Source: Orrella marina (GTDB lineage: Bacteria > Pseudomonadota > Gammaproteobacteria > Burkholderiales > Burkholderiaceae_B). Taken from it: a stretch of DNA of 64,000 nt. Below are positions 25,303-34,412 of this stretch, piece by piece. A program made the position numbers and the translations under genes. Position 1 is the stretch's first letter. Each line of letters starts with the position of its first letter. The stretch lies in NCBI RefSeq assembly GCF_003058465.1, contig NZ_CP028901.1:3844001-3908000 (forward strand). Reading direction: 5' to 3'. The notes beneath the pieces were generated by a model, which was not told where the DNA came from, did no database searches, and saw nothing but the letters and a program-made list of their open reading frames with translations.

Positions 25303-26019
25303 ATGAATCAGGGTGTCGATATGAGCCTGTCCACAGATGTTGTGGAGGCTTTGCAAACGGTGTCAACGGCGACGCTGACAACGCTTTTGCTCAAGAAAGG
25401 GCTGCGCAATGTCTGGATGCGGGGTACTCGACCGATTCGAACGGGTCAGGCACGAGTGGTCGGGCGCGCATTTACAATGCGTTTTGTGCCGGCTCGCGAG
25501 GACCTTGCAACGCCCGCGTCATGGAACTCCCCCACATCGACTCGCGCGGCAATTGAAGCCATGCCTGAAGGTTGCATCGCAGTCGTCGATGCCCGGGGTG
25601 TCACCGACGCCGGCATTTTTGGCGACATTCTGGCAGCTCGTATTGCCAGGCGCGGCGTGAGTGCCGTGGTCACCGACGGGGTCATGCGCGATGTGGCTGG
25701 AGTGCTTGGAACCCGCTTGCCTATCTGGTGCCAGGGTGTTGCGGCACCCCCATCTGTCGCAGGGCTGACATTTGTCGACTGGCAGTCTCCGATAGGGTGC
25801 GGCGGTGTGGCGGTGTTTCCTGGCGATGTGGTGGTTGCCGATGAGGATGGCGCAGTGCTGATTCCTGCCGCCTTGCTCGAGGAGATCGTGCCGCTTGCCC
25901 TGGAGCAGGAGCGACTTGAGGCCTGGATTGTTTCGCAGGTCGAGGAGGGGGCCAGACTGCCTGGGCTTTACCCTCCTAATGAAGAGAATCTCGCCAAATA
26001 CCGGTCAAGCCAGAGCTAA
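25303..26019 (+). CDS. RraA-like / HMG-CHA aldolase family protein
   Basis: The protein has 238 residues, longer than E. coli RraA (161). It carries the metal and pyruvate-binding motif VVTDGVMRDVAGV, with the conserved D-G-x-x-R-D, and GDVVVADEDGAVLIPAALLEE near the C-terminus, both seen in 4-hydroxy-4-methyl-2-oxoglutarate/4-carboxy-4-hydroxy-2-oxoadipate aldolases and RraA proteins. With a dehydrogenase and a DHDPS-like enzyme upstream it is more likely a catabolic aldolase or decarboxylase than an RNase E inhibitor. I chose the ATG at 25303 with GGAG at 25290-25293. Confidence 0.82.
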   Translation: MNQGVDMSLSTDVVEALQTVSTATLTTLLLKKGLRNVWMRGTRPIRTGQARVVGRAFTMRFVPAREDLATPASWNSPTSTRAAIEAMPEGCIAVVDARGVTDAGIFGDILAARIARRGVSAVVTDGVMRDVAGVLGTRLPIWCQGVAAPPSVAGLTFVDWQSPIGCGGVAVFPGDVVVADEDGAVLIPAALLEEIVPLALEQERLEAWIVSQVEEGARLPGLYPPNEENLAKYRSSQS

Positions 26020-26080
26020 TGTTTGTCTGACCGGTTGCCCGGATTTTTTGTCGGGACTATTTTGATCATTCCGAAATACC

Positions 26081-26126
26081 AGCAGAGAGAGAAAACGGGG
26101 CACGTGCCCTCCCTGATCCCTCTGCT
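26081..26126. terminator. Possible terminator structure between convergent genes
   Basis: An outer pair AGCAGAG (26081-26087) / CTCTGCT (26120-26126) encloses a perfect 12-base palindrome GGGCACGTGCCC (26098-26109). Read on the minus strand, the palindrome is followed by CGTTTTCTCTC, a weak T-rich tract. It sits 22 bases beyond the aspartase stop and about 60 bases beyond the RraA-like stop, where a bidirectional end would be expected. The structure is not a textbook intrinsic terminator. Confidence 0.35.
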
Positions 26127-26147
26127 ACTGTCGTGCTGATCGTCGTG

Positions 26148-27572
26148 TCAGCGGATGGGTAGACGCGGAGCCGTCAGTGCCTGCGGGTGCAGGATCGCGT
26201 CGAGTTTTGCCTGGTCCAGTAGTCCGCGTTCAAGCACGATGTCATACACGCGTTTGCCAGAGTGCAGTGCTTCTTTGGCTACGCTGGTTGCATTCTGATA
26301 CCCGATGTATGGGTTCAGTGCCGTGACAAGCACGATCGAACGGTCCATGTGCTCCTGCAAGACATCCAGATTGGCTGTGATCCCGTCCACGCAGTTGACT
26401 TCAAGTGTCTGGAATGCGTTGCTCAGGTGGGAGATGCTACGAAACATCGAGTAGGCGATGATTGGTTCGAACGCGTTGAGTTGAAGCTGGCCAGCTTCAG
26501 CCGCAAAACTGATGGTGACGTCGTTGCCAATGACCTCATACGCAACCTGGTTCACCACTTCCGGAATCACCGGATTGACCTTGCCAGGCATGATGCTCGA
26601 TCCAGCCTGACGGGCAGGCAGATTGATTTCGCCAATACCTGCGCGCGGACCGCTCGAAAGCAATCGCAGGTCGTGACAAATCTTCGACACTTTAACGGCG
26701 ACGCGTTTGAGTACACCGGATAGCTGAACAAAGGCTCCTACGTCTTGCGTGGCTTCGATCAGGTTGGGGGCGGTGATCAACGGCAGTCCGGTTACCTCGG
26801 CAAGATGGTTGCGAGCGTAACTGGCATATTCGGGGTGGGTGTTAATCCCGGTGCCAATGGCCGTGGCTCCCAGGTTGATTTCGCAGATCAGAGGTAATGC
26901 CTCCTGAACCCGCGATATATCCTCCCCAATCATGACAGAGTAGGTGTGGAACTCTTGTCCGAGCGTCATGGGTACGGCATCCTGCAATTGTGTACGGCCA
27001 ACTTTCAGGATGTCCTTGAACTCGACTGCCTTGCGCTCGAATGCTTCTTGGAGTGACTGCATTCGTGCCAGCAGTCGCTCGCACCCCCGGTAAGTCGCTA
27101 GCTTCAGTGCGGTGGGATACACATCGTTGGTCGATTGACTCATGTTGACGTGTTCGTTGGGGTGCAGGTGTTCGTACTGGCCACGCTCATGTCCGAGTAA
27201 CTCCAGTGCCCGGTTGGCAATCACTTCGTTGGCGTTCATGTTGGTGGATGTACCGGCTCCTCCCTGGATCAGATCGACCTTGAACTGATCGTACAGGTTG
27301 CCGGCCAGAATCTCCTGGCAGGCCTTGACAATTGCGTCGGCCCGGATCTCGTCAAGCATGCCCAGATCGCGGTTGGCCAGCGCCGATGCAATCTTGATTT
27401 CTGCCAGCGCGTTGACCAGGTCAGCCACCAGGCCGATCGACTGGCCGGTGATGGGAAAGTTCTCAATGGCGCGAAGTGTGTGCACGCCGTAGTAGGCCTG
27501 TGCCGGGATTTCCATGTCCCCGAGCAGATCGTGTTCAATCCGAAATTCGCCAGTCAGGCTTTCCGTGTCCAT
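26148..27572 (-). CDS. aspA: Aspartate ammonia-lyase (aspartase)
   Basis: This lyase of the fumarase/aspartase superfamily interconverts L-aspartate with fumarate and ammonia. The 474 residues match the family length. Signatures include the N-terminal IEHDLLGDMEIPAQAYYGVHT, GGAGTSTNMNANEVIANRA, HVNMSQSTNDVYPTALK and the catalytic loop GSSIMPGKVNPVIPE with the active-site Ser. I chose the ATG at 27572 because GGAG lies 6 bases upstream; another ATG 12 bases earlier is open. Class II fumarase is the main alternative, but the SIMPGKVNPV and YYGVHT forms favour aspartase. The gene stands alone on the minus strand. Confidence 0.9.
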   Translation of the reverse strand: MDTESLTGEFRIEHDLLGDMEIPAQAYYGVHTLRAIENFPITGQSIGLVADLVNALAEIKIASALANRDLGMLDEIRADAIVKACQEILAGNLYDQFKVDLIQGGAGTSTNMNANEVIANRALELLGHERGQYEHLHPNEHVNMSQSTNDVYPTALKLATYRGCERLLARMQSLQEAFERKAVEFKDILKVGRTQLQDAVPMTLGQEFHTYSVMIGEDISRVQEALPLICEINLGATAIGTGINTHPEYASYARNHLAEVTGLPLITAPNLIEATQDVGAFVQLSGVLKRVAVKVSKICHDLRLLSSGPRAGIGEINLPARQAGSSIMPGKVNPVIPEVVNQVAYEVIGNDVTISFAAEAGQLQLNAFEPIIAYSMFRSISHLSNAFQTLEVNCVDGITANLDVLQEHMDRSIVLVTALNPYIGYQNATSVAKEALHSGKRVYDIVLERGLLDQAKLDAILHPQALTAPRLPIR

Positions 27573-27780
27573 CCATGTCTCCATGACTTCAGATTATTTG
27601 CGAGAAGCATAATCCCAAAACTGAACTTGGTGTGAGCGAGATCGGACTGAACAGGGATTGCTGGACTTGTTCTGCGAATTGTTTGCGTCGACTCCGCGAA
27701 AAGCGCAAGAGGAAACGTCAGATCACCGGATCGTCAATTAGGCGAGAAGTCGCACCCAGATGCCCGACTGTCCTGGGGCG

Positions 27781-28506
27781 TCAGCTATCAACACTATAAG
27801 TTCTGTAGCTCAGTGCCCGCTGACCATCCGCCTCGTAGACTCTGAGGGTGGCCCTGGTCGCGCGGAAACCGTTGGGCATTTCGACTCGTCCAGTCAGGTG
27901 CTCGTAATGTCCGAGCGTGAACGGAACGACCAGCGCCTTGACCGCACCAGCGCGACCGTTGGGGTAACGTCCCTCGAATGTCACTTCAATCCGGCCCGCA
28001 TACTGCGGCTTGTCCTCTTCTTCTTGTACCAGCAAGATATGGTAGGACAGAGGCTCATCGCCACTTGACTGCTCGAAGGATGCACCCGCAATCCCGATCG
28101 GATCGAACTTCAGACCCGCAGTGATTGCATTGGTGAACATTGAAACTTCCTCACGGAGTGGTTTCAGGCGCGTGGTGAGCGAGCTGATTTCTTGTTGCAG
28201 CTTGCTGACGTCATTCTTGAACTGCTCACGCTCGCTGTTGAGCGTGCGCTGCAGTTCGTTCAGATTGGACTGGAGTTGCTGGCGCTCCAGTGATACTGAC
28301 GCCAGATCGTCTGTCAGTTTCTGTGATTCCAGTACGGTCAGCCGCTTCGGCCCATAGCTGGCCTGAAGAATCAGAACGCCACCTGCGCCGAACAGAATGC
28401 CGAGTGCGAGCAAGATGAACCATCGCGGCAACCCCTTGGAGCGTCTGCGCGTGTCGTATGGAGATGGCTTGAAGACCTGACGACGAGATCCCCCAAAAAT
28501 TCCCAT
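27781..28506 (-). CDS. DUF6776-like membrane-anchored coiled-coil protein
   Basis: This 241-residue protein of unknown function has a basic cytoplasmic start (FKPSPYDTRRRSKGLPR), one membrane helix at about residues 29-49 (WFILLALGILFGAGGVLIL), then a long coiled coil from about residue 58 to 120 (heptads in LESQKLTDDLASVSLERQQLQ and beyond), and a beta-rich C-terminal domain. Such proteins are conserved beside envelope genes in Betaproteobacteria, and I believe they fall in DUF6776; the name is from memory. It lies downstream of murU on the minus strand. The topology resembles a periplasmic accessory factor, for example a divisome or cell-wall helper, which is speculation. Confidence 0.78.
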   Translation of the reverse strand: MGIFGGSRRQVFKPSPYDTRRRSKGLPRWFILLALGILFGAGGVLILQASYGPKRLTVLESQKLTDDLASVSLERQQLQSNLNELQRTLNSEREQFKNDVSKLQQEISSLTTRLKPLREEVSMFTNAITAGLKFDPIGIAGASFEQSSGDEPLSYHILLVQEEEDKPQYAGRIEVTFEGRYPNGRAGAVKALVVPFTLGHYEHLTGRVEMPNGFRATRATLRVYEADGQRALSYRTYSVDS

Positions 28507-28684
28507 GTTTCTGACTTCCTGTTAGGTCCTGCCCCGAATCTTCGCTGATCCGGGCGCCCGGCAGCACGTTGCCGCCTGAAATTCGGTCGATCAAGTGATG
28601 ATCAACAACCCTGTAGGATAACCCGAGCCCGGATGCCCGGTCATCCCGTCGTGACAGTTCGTTGCAACTTCAGATGCGCGCTCA

Positions 28685-28710
28685 CCGATGGCCTGCAATG
28701 CAGTCATCGG
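28685..28710 (-). other. Hairpin just past the murU stop
   Basis: CCGATG (28685-28690) pairs with CATCGG (28705-28710), and inside it CTGCA (28693-28697) pairs with TGCAG (28699-28703). The position, four bases beyond the murU stop codon on its strand, fits a transcript end or RNA-stabilising structure. There is no T-tract, so intrinsic termination is doubtful. Confidence 0.35.
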
Positions 28711-28713
28711 CAC

Positions 28714-29433
28714 CTAACCGGAGCACCGAAGCGCACGATCGAGTTTTTCGAGTCGTTCCTTGGTACCAATATCATGCCACTGACCTGCATATAGGCTACC
28801 AAGAATCTGGCCTGACTGCATGGCCTTTCTGAGTAACGGACCCAGTGCGACGGGTTTGTCTGCAGGGACGCCATCAAATAAATCCGGTTTGTAGATGCCG
28901 ATGCCGCTGAAGGTATAAGCCGGCTCGTCCCGGGTCGTCGCCGACAATGGTGACGCAGGATCTTGCACAAGTCCATCTCTCAGCAGGAAGTCTCCCTTCG
29001 GATGCTGGGGTGGATTGGGAACCATGACCAGATGCGCCTGGTGCGACGAAGAACCTTGCAAGGCTTTTGCGTGTACAAGGGCCTCTGATGCTGGCCAGTC
29101 GGTCCAGACATCGCCATTGATGACAAGAAAAGGTTTATCACCTAGCCACGGCAGTGCCCGCGCGATCCCACCGGCCGTCTCTAACGCCTGCTCTTCCGCA
29201 CTGTGGTGGATTTTCAGGTTCCAGTTTCCACCATCACCCAGGTGGGCGCGTATCTGGTCACCAAGCCACGCATGGTTCACGACAATCTGACGGAACCCTG
29301 CGCTAGACAGGTTCTGCAGATGCCAGTCTATCAAGGGGCGTTGGCCAACCTTGAGCAATGGTTTCGGTGTGTGGTCGGTCAGGGGCCGCATTCGCTTTCC
29401 ACGGCCTGCCGCCAGAATCATTGCGCGCATCAT
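28714..29433 (-). CDS. murU: N-acetylmuramate alpha-1-phosphate uridylyltransferase
   Basis: This 239-residue nucleotidyltransferase would turn MurNAc-alpha-1-phosphate plus UTP into UDP-MurNAc, a peptidoglycan recycling shortcut that bypasses MurA and thus fosfomycin. The NTP-binding start is ILAAGRGKRMRPLTDHTPKPLLKVG, and the metal Asp lies in INGDVWTDW. The general fold also fits glucose-1-phosphate nucleotidyltransferases, but the size and the amgK gene immediately upstream (1-base overlap of stop and start) identify it as MurU, as in Pseudomonas putida. Two adjacent ATGs (29433 and 29430) are possible starts. Confidence 0.88.
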   Translation of the reverse strand: MMRAMILAAGRGKRMRPLTDHTPKPLLKVGQRPLIDWHLQNLSSAGFRQIVVNHAWLGDQIRAHLGDGGNWNLKIHHSAEEQALETAGGIARALPWLGDKPFLVINGDVWTDWPASEALVHAKALQGSSSHQAHLVMVPNPPQHPKGDFLLRDGLVQDPASPLSATTRDEPAYTFSGIGIYKPDLFDGVPADKPVALGPLLRKAMQSGQILGSLYAGQWHDIGTKERLEKLDRALRCSG

Positions 29434-30476
29434 CAGAAAGTCAGTGCAGTCTTGCGTTCGATTCCCTCTAGGCGATCCAGCAGTCTGAGCAGCGGGATGA
29501 AGGGCCGGTAACGCTGCGCGACTTGTCTGACGTAGCCGAGCACTCTCGGAATGTGATCCAGATAGTGCGATTTGTCATCGCGATGGTTCAGGCGGGCAAA
29601 TACGCCGAGGATTCGCAGGTTTCGCTGCAGACCCGTCCATTCGTACTGCATGTGAAACTGCGCAAAATCGTCCGGAACAGGGAGTTTCTGTTGTCTGGCT
29701 CTCTCCCAGTAGCGGATTGCCCAGTCCAGCTGCTGCGCTTCTTCCCAGGTTGTGCGCGCATCGAACACCAGTGAGGCCAGGTCGTAGCTGATCGCCCCTT
29801 TTACCGCGTCCTGATAGTCGATGATGCCTGGTGCTTCAGGTGTTTCTGGAAGGGGTACCATCAGGTTCGGGCTATGAAAGTCCCTGTGTACCAGTACAGC
29901 CGGTTCATTCGCGACGTGACTGGCCAGTACCTCAAAAATACCGTTCAGGGCCTCATGTTCCTGGACCGAGAGTTCGGTCTGGTGGTGTACCTTGACATAC
30001 CATTCGGTGAAGACCTGCAACTCTTCCAGCAGTCTGGTGGCATCGAAGACTGGCAGGCCATCCGCAGATGCGTGCTGGAGGGTTACAAGTGCCTCGATCG
30101 CGCAGCGATACAGACTCTGACGTTGCATATCATCGATTCCGGACTGGATCCGATCGTAATAGGTCTGGTTGCCCAGGTCGCTCAGAAGAAGGAAGCCGTC
30201 TTCGAGATTGACTGCCAGTATTTGTGGCACACTCAGGGCAACGTCTGAAAGTCGACGCGTGACATCGACAAATGGTCGACAGTCTTCGAAAGGAGGAGGG
30301 GCGTCCATGACGATCAGGGTCCGGTTCCCGGCCTGCAGACGGTCGTAGCGTCGGAAGCTCGCATCACTTGACGCAGACGATAGTGTTGCAACGTCCAGCT
30401 CAAGAGACTCAGGCAGGGATTCCAGCCACTGAATCAGGGATTTTCGGCGGGCTTCGAGCTCAATTCGTTGCGTCAT
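29433..30476 (-). CDS. amgK: N-acetylmuramate/N-acetylglucosamine kinase AmgK
   Basis: This sugar kinase of the aminoglycoside-phosphotransferase fold (347 residues) phosphorylates MurNAc at the anomeric carbon to give the substrate of MurU. The catalytic loop is LVHRDFHSPNLMV and the metal-binding Asp lies in GIIDYQDAVKGAISYDLASLV. I chose the ATG at 30476 over a GTG one codon earlier. The gene is divergent from lptD, with only 61 bases between their starts, so the promoters must overlap. Stop and murU start overlap by one base. Association with lptD is also seen in Pseudomonas. Confidence 0.89.
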   Translation of the reverse strand: MTQRIELEARRKSLIQWLESLPESLELDVATLSSASSDASFRRYDRLQAGNRTLIVMDAPPPFEDCRPFVDVTRRLSDVALSVPQILAVNLEDGFLLLSDLGNQTYYDRIQSGIDDMQRQSLYRCAIEALVTLQHASADGLPVFDATRLLEELQVFTEWYVKVHHQTELSVQEHEALNGIFEVLASHVANEPAVLVHRDFHSPNLMVPLPETPEAPGIIDYQDAVKGAISYDLASLVFDARTTWEEAQQLDWAIRYWERARQQKLPVPDDFAQFHMQYEWTGLQRNLRILGVFARLNHRDDKSHYLDHIPRVLGYVRQVAQRYRPFIPLLRLLDRLEGIERKTALTF

Positions 30477-30510
30477 CACGGTCGTTCACTCATGCAAAAT
30501 TCAAGGTCTC

Positions 30511-30516
30511 TATAAT
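30511..30516 (+). promoter_or_regulatory. Candidate -10 element for lptD
   Basis: A perfect TATAAT lies 22 bases before the proposed lptD start codon, in the short gap between divergent amgK and lptD. No good -35 hexamer is seen at 17 bases; the best is TTCACT at 30485-30490, too far away at 20 bases. A transcript starting near 30523 would have a very short leader for a GTG at 30538. Confidence 0.4.
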
Positions 30517-30537
30517 AGTGCCAGTCCAGCTCGCCAT

Positions 30538-32940
30538 GTGGCAGTGCTCAACCCGATTCAACTACAGGACTTTCGATCGCTTGTGCAACGTTTGAGATTG
30601 CTGCCACTGTTTGGAATGGTCACGACTGCCGCGCTCGGTGCGGCAGGCGAGTCTGTACTCGCCCAGCCAGCGCAGGCTGCACCATCCGCTAAACAGTACC
30701 AGCCAGTCGAGGCCCGTATCGTGTCTGGTCTGCGGGAGTCATCAGGGTTGCGCCCGGTGGGTGTCGATCCCGACACCCTTCCCGTCTATCTTGAAGCGAT
30801 GCGAATGACCAGCGATGGCCAGGATTTTGCGACGCTCGAGGGGGCTGCGTCTGCCCGTCGTGCAGATGCTGTTATCAAGGCTCGTCGCCTGCATTTTGAT
30901 CAGGCGTCCAACGTGATGACCGGGACCGGCAATGCTCGACTGGTTCAGGATGGCAATATCGTGGTCGGTCCGTCGTTGCGCTTCAACATGGAGAACAACA
31001 GCGGGCAGGTCGAGCAACCCAATTTCTGGTTACAGAATGCCGGTTCGGGCGTCGGATCCAAAGCCGACATCAAGAGCAAGGACGAGATGACAGTCACGGA
31101 TGTGACTTACACCGGGTGTCCCTGCCCGGATCCGGCCTGGCGTATTGAAGCCTCCAAAGTCGATCTGCATTTTGATGAGAATGAGGGTATTGCCCGTAAT
31201 GGCGTGCTTTATTTCAAGGACGTGCCAATTCTGGCATCACCTTATCTGACATTTCCCATCAGAAAAGAGCGCAAATCGGGATTCTTGGCGCCGACCTTCG
31301 CCATCACGAGCCAGACCGGCTTTGATATGGCTTTGCCGTATTACTTCAATATTGCACCCAACTATGACGCAACGCTGACATTGAGGCCAACCAGCAAGCG
31401 TGGCTTGCAACTCGGGGGAGAGTTTCGGTATCTGCAGCCGGACTACTTCGGCACGATGGCAGGTACGTATCTGAATAACGACTATCAGTTGGACAGAAGC
31501 CGGTGGGCTTATTCATGGCAGCACAATCAAGTCTTCGGCAATGGTTTCTACGGAAATTTCGATCTGAATGGTGTGTCGGACAAGGACTATTTCCGGGACT
31601 TCACCACTCTGGCCATCAACCAGGCTAGCACCAGCTATCTGCCCAAGACAGGAAATCTGGGCTGGAGCAACAAGTACTGGCAGGCTAACGTTCAGGTTGC
31701 AAGTTATCAGACGATTGCCGATGTGGTGCCGCAGTACAACAAACTGCCCGAGTTCACACTGACAGGAACGCGATTTGACTGGAACGGGTTCGACATAAGG
31801 AGCCAGAACGCAGCAACGTGGTTCAGACGTCCATTGTCCGATCAGGGTCTCAGGCTGGGTCCGGATGGGCAGCGCTTTACCTCTTACACGTCGGTGGCCT
31901 ATCCGATTGTTCGCCCCGGCTGGTACATCACCCCGAAATTCGGGATGCACCTCACCCAGTACGAAACCGACTGGTATGGACTTTCCATGGGTGGCCAGCA
32001 ACCGGCGAACGCCACGCGTGCATTGCCCATCATGTCGATTGACTCCGGCATGACTTTCGAGCGTCAGACTTCGTTCTTCGGGAGTGCGGCGATCCAGACG
32101 CTTGAGCCAAGAATCTACTACCTGAGGGTACCCTATCGAGATCAGTCGAACCTGCCCATCTACGACACTTCGCTCTCCGACTTCAGCTTTTCTCAGGCGT
32201 TTCAGGAGAACATATACAATGGTGGCTGGGACCGGATCGCGAACGCCAATCAGCTCACAGTGGCGCTGGGGACCCGGTGGCTCGACGAAGAGACGGGATT
32301 CGAACGCCTTGCCATCTCTGCCGGGCAACGATTCTATTTCGCGGATCAGCGGGTGACACTTCCCGGCGAAGCGCCCAGAACAGATGTCCGCTCCGACTGG
32401 CTGTTCGGAGCGACCGCAGCGCTGACCAACACGCTCTCGACGTCGATGAGTCTGCAGTACAACCCGTACGACAATCAATGGGATCGTGCCCAGGTTACCG
32501 CGCGCTGGGTGCCCAAGAGGGCGACCAGCCTGTCAGCCTCCTATCGATATCAGCGTCAGCCTACTGGTCTGTATCAACCGCAGGGACAGGACCAGATCAG
32601 CCTCTCATTTCAATGGCCGCTGACCAACAACCTTTATTCCGTCGGGCGAGTCGATTATTCTTTACTGAGCGATCCCAGCAGGAACGCAACGCCGCGGGTT
32701 ACCCAGGCTATTGCCGGACTGGAGTACAAAGCAGATTGCTGCTGGGCTGCACGTGTGGTTTACCAGCGCTACGCAATTGATCCGACGTCGGTTAACAACG
32801 CGATTTTCTTTCAGCTCGAACTTTCGGGCCTGGGTAGTCTGGGACAGGATCCCATGGGCATGCTGACACGCAGCATCCCCAGCTACGAGAATATTGCGCC
32901 GAACATACCGCCAGTGGGTAAATTTGAAAGGTACGAATGA
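30538..32940 (+). CDS. lptD: LPS-assembly outer-membrane protein LptD
   Basis: LptD is the outer-membrane beta-barrel that inserts lipopolysaccharide into the outer leaflet together with the lipoprotein LptE. The 800 residues fit the family. An N-terminal hydrophobic stretch ending VLAQPAQA (about residue 45) is the signal region. The OstA-like beta-jellyroll follows (RRLHFDQASNVMTGTGNARL), then a long strand-rich barrel. The disulfide-forming cysteines are recognisable as a CPC near residue 197 (TGCPCPDPAWR) and an adjacent CC near the end (YKADCCWAARVVYQRY). The start is uncertain: GTG at 30538 is the best visible, lacking a strong ribosome-binding site. The stop overlaps the surA ATG (ATGA). 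Confidence 0.93.
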   Translation: MAVLNPIQLQDFRSLVQRLRLLPLFGMVTTAALGAAGESVLAQPAQAAPSAKQYQPVEARIVSGLRESSGLRPVGVDPDTLPVYLEAMRMTSDGQDFATLEGAASARRADAVIKARRLHFDQASNVMTGTGNARLVQDGNIVVGPSLRFNMENNSGQVEQPNFWLQNAGSGVGSKADIKSKDEMTVTDVTYTGCPCPDPAWRIEASKVDLHFDENEGIARNGVLYFKDVPILASPYLTFPIRKERKSGFLAPTFAITSQTGFDMALPYYFNIAPNYDATLTLRPTSKRGLQLGGEFRYLQPDYFGTMAGTYLNNDYQLDRSRWAYSWQHNQVFGNGFYGNFDLNGVSDKDYFRDFTTLAINQASTSYLPKTGNLGWSNKYWQANVQVASYQTIADVVPQYNKLPEFTLTGTRFDWNGFDIRSQNAATWFRRPLSDQGLRLGPDGQRFTSYTSVAYPIVRPGWYITPKFGMHLTQYETDWYGLSMGGQQPANATRALPIMSIDSGMTFERQTSFFGSAAIQTLEPRIYYLRVPYRDQSNLPIYDTSLSDFSFSQAFQENIYNGGWDRIANANQLTVALGTRWLDEETGFERLAISAGQRFYFADQRVTLPGEAPRTDVRSDWLFGATAALTNTLSTSMSLQYNPYDNQWDRAQVTARWVPKRATSLSASYRYQRQPTGLYQPQGQDQISLSFQWPLTNNLYSVGRVDYSLLSDPSRNATPRVTQAIAGLEYKADCCWAARVVYQRYAIDPTSVNNAIFFQLELSGLGSLGQDPMGMLTRSIPSYENIAPNIPPVGKFERYE

Positions 32941-34409
32941 TGTTTTGTTTACGAAAGTTTTTTCGCGGATTGATACCACTGATTCTTGGAGCGGCGGTTG
33001 TCGCCAGTGCTCATGGACAAGGCTTGCGTTCGGCCGCACCGCAAGGACAGCGTGCGACAACGCCAGTTGATGGCATTGCTGCGGTGGTCAACAAAGACGT
33101 CATCACCGTCAAGGAAGTCGAGAATCAGGTGGCCAAGATCGAGTCCGAGTTGCGTGCGCAGCGGATTGCGCCCCCAGCGCGAGAGAAGCTCGAGCGGCAG
33201 GCGCTCGAGACGCTCATCACCGAGAAAGTGATCGAGCAGGAAGCGAAACAGATGGGTATCGAGATACGGGACCGGGATATTGATGAAGCCATTGCATCTG
33301 TGGCGCGTCGCAACAACGCGACGGTTGCCCAGGTGCAGGCGCAGATTCGTGCGATGGGGCTGAACTGGAATGAGTATCGCCAGAGCATGGCTCAGCAGCT
33401 TCTGTTTGATCGCATGCGCATCGCGCTGGCCGAGCAGACCATCCGGGTGACGGATTCCGAGGTGGATGCATTCCTCAAAGAGCAGGCCGCGCGCAAGGCG
33501 AGTGGTCTGGAACCTCCACCTCCACCGCCACCCAAGCCCGTACCCCGCCCAAAACCGCAGCCCGCACCACCGCTGGTGCTACAGTTGTCGCAGATTTTCC
33601 TGAGCGTGCCAGAGAACGCGGGTCCGGAGAAAGTGACGGAAGTACGCAAGCGGATCGATGATGTCCGGGCCCGACTTCGCAAGGGCGAGTCTTTTGAAGA
33701 CCTGGCAATCCAGTTTTCTGAAGGGCCTGAAGCGGTCCGTGGTGGCGAGCTTGGTGTGCGGCCCGCCAGCGGATGGCCTGAGTTGTTTGTACAAAATGCA
33801 CGTAGCCTGCAACCCGGCCAGATCAGCCGCGTGTTCCAGAGTCCGGCCGGGTTTCACATTCTGAAGGTCATTCGCCGGGCAGGGGGACAGGCACCGAAAC
33901 CACCACCGCCACCTCCTCCACCAGAGCCACGCCGTGCGGAATTGCCGGATGGGCCTGTGATGGTCGATCAGACCAAAGCCAGTCACATCCTGATCAAGAC
34001 TTCACCAGCCATGAGTGATGATGCGGCCAGGCAGCGTCTGGAGAACGCACGAAGCCGCATCGTTCAGGGTGGTGAGTCGTTCGCGGATGTGGCGCGCGTC
34101 GTTTCTGAGGATGCCTCCGCCCCTCAGGGTGGCGAGCTCGGCTGGGTCAACCCGGGGGAAACCGTTCCTTCGTTCGAGGAAGCGATGAACAAGCTCTCAC
34201 CTGGTGAGATCAGTGAGCCAATCAAGTCGCCATTTGGCTGGCACATCATTCTGGTTGAGGAGCGTCGCACGCAAGACATGGCTGATCAGGCTCGCCGCAA
34301 TTACGCACGGCAGATGTTGTTTGAGCGCCGGGCCGGTGCGCACTTCGATGCCTGGCTGCAGCAGATGCGTAATCAGGCCTACATAGACAACCGTCTGTTC
34401 AGGCAGTAA
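32937..34409 (+). CDS. surA: Periplasmic chaperone / peptidyl-prolyl isomerase SurA
   Basis: SurA escorts outer-membrane beta-barrels, LptD included, through the periplasm. The 490 residues comprise a signal peptide (about 1-27), the SurA N-terminal chaperone region (about 40-190), a first parvulin domain (about 214-314), a second (about 345-450) and a C-terminal helix. Two proline-rich linkers are unusual: residues about 190-213 (seven consecutive Pro, then PVPRPKPQPAPP) and about 317-332 (eight consecutive Pro). The second parvulin domain has the usual GGELGWVNPGETVPSFEEA. Its start overlaps the lptD stop, and rsmA follows after three bases, a typical lptD-surA-rsmA order. Confidence 0.93.
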   Translation: MMFCLRKFFRGLIPLILGAAVVASAHGQGLRSAAPQGQRATTPVDGIAAVVNKDVITVKEVENQVAKIESELRAQRIAPPAREKLERQALETLITEKVIEQEAKQMGIEIRDRDIDEAIASVARRNNATVAQVQAQIRAMGLNWNEYRQSMAQQLLFDRMRIALAEQTIRVTDSEVDAFLKEQAARKASGLEPPPPPPPKPVPRPKPQPAPPLVLQLSQIFLSVPENAGPEKVTEVRKRIDDVRARLRKGESFEDLAIQFSEGPEAVRGGELGVRPASGWPELFVQNARSLQPGQISRVFQSPAGFHILKVIRRAGGQAPKPPPPPPPPEPRRAELPDGPVMVDQTKASHILIKTSPAMSDDAARQRLENARSRIVQGGESFADVARVVSEDASAPQGGELGWVNPGETVPSFEEAMNKLSPGEISEPIKSPFGWHIILVEERRTQDMADQARRNYARQMLFERRAGAHFDAWLQQMRNQAYIDNRLFRQ

Positions 34410-34412
34410 AGC

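Noticed and set aside
31513..32478. 321-codon minus-strand open frame inside lptD
   Set aside because: It is antisense to a recognisable LptD barrel and has no own features.
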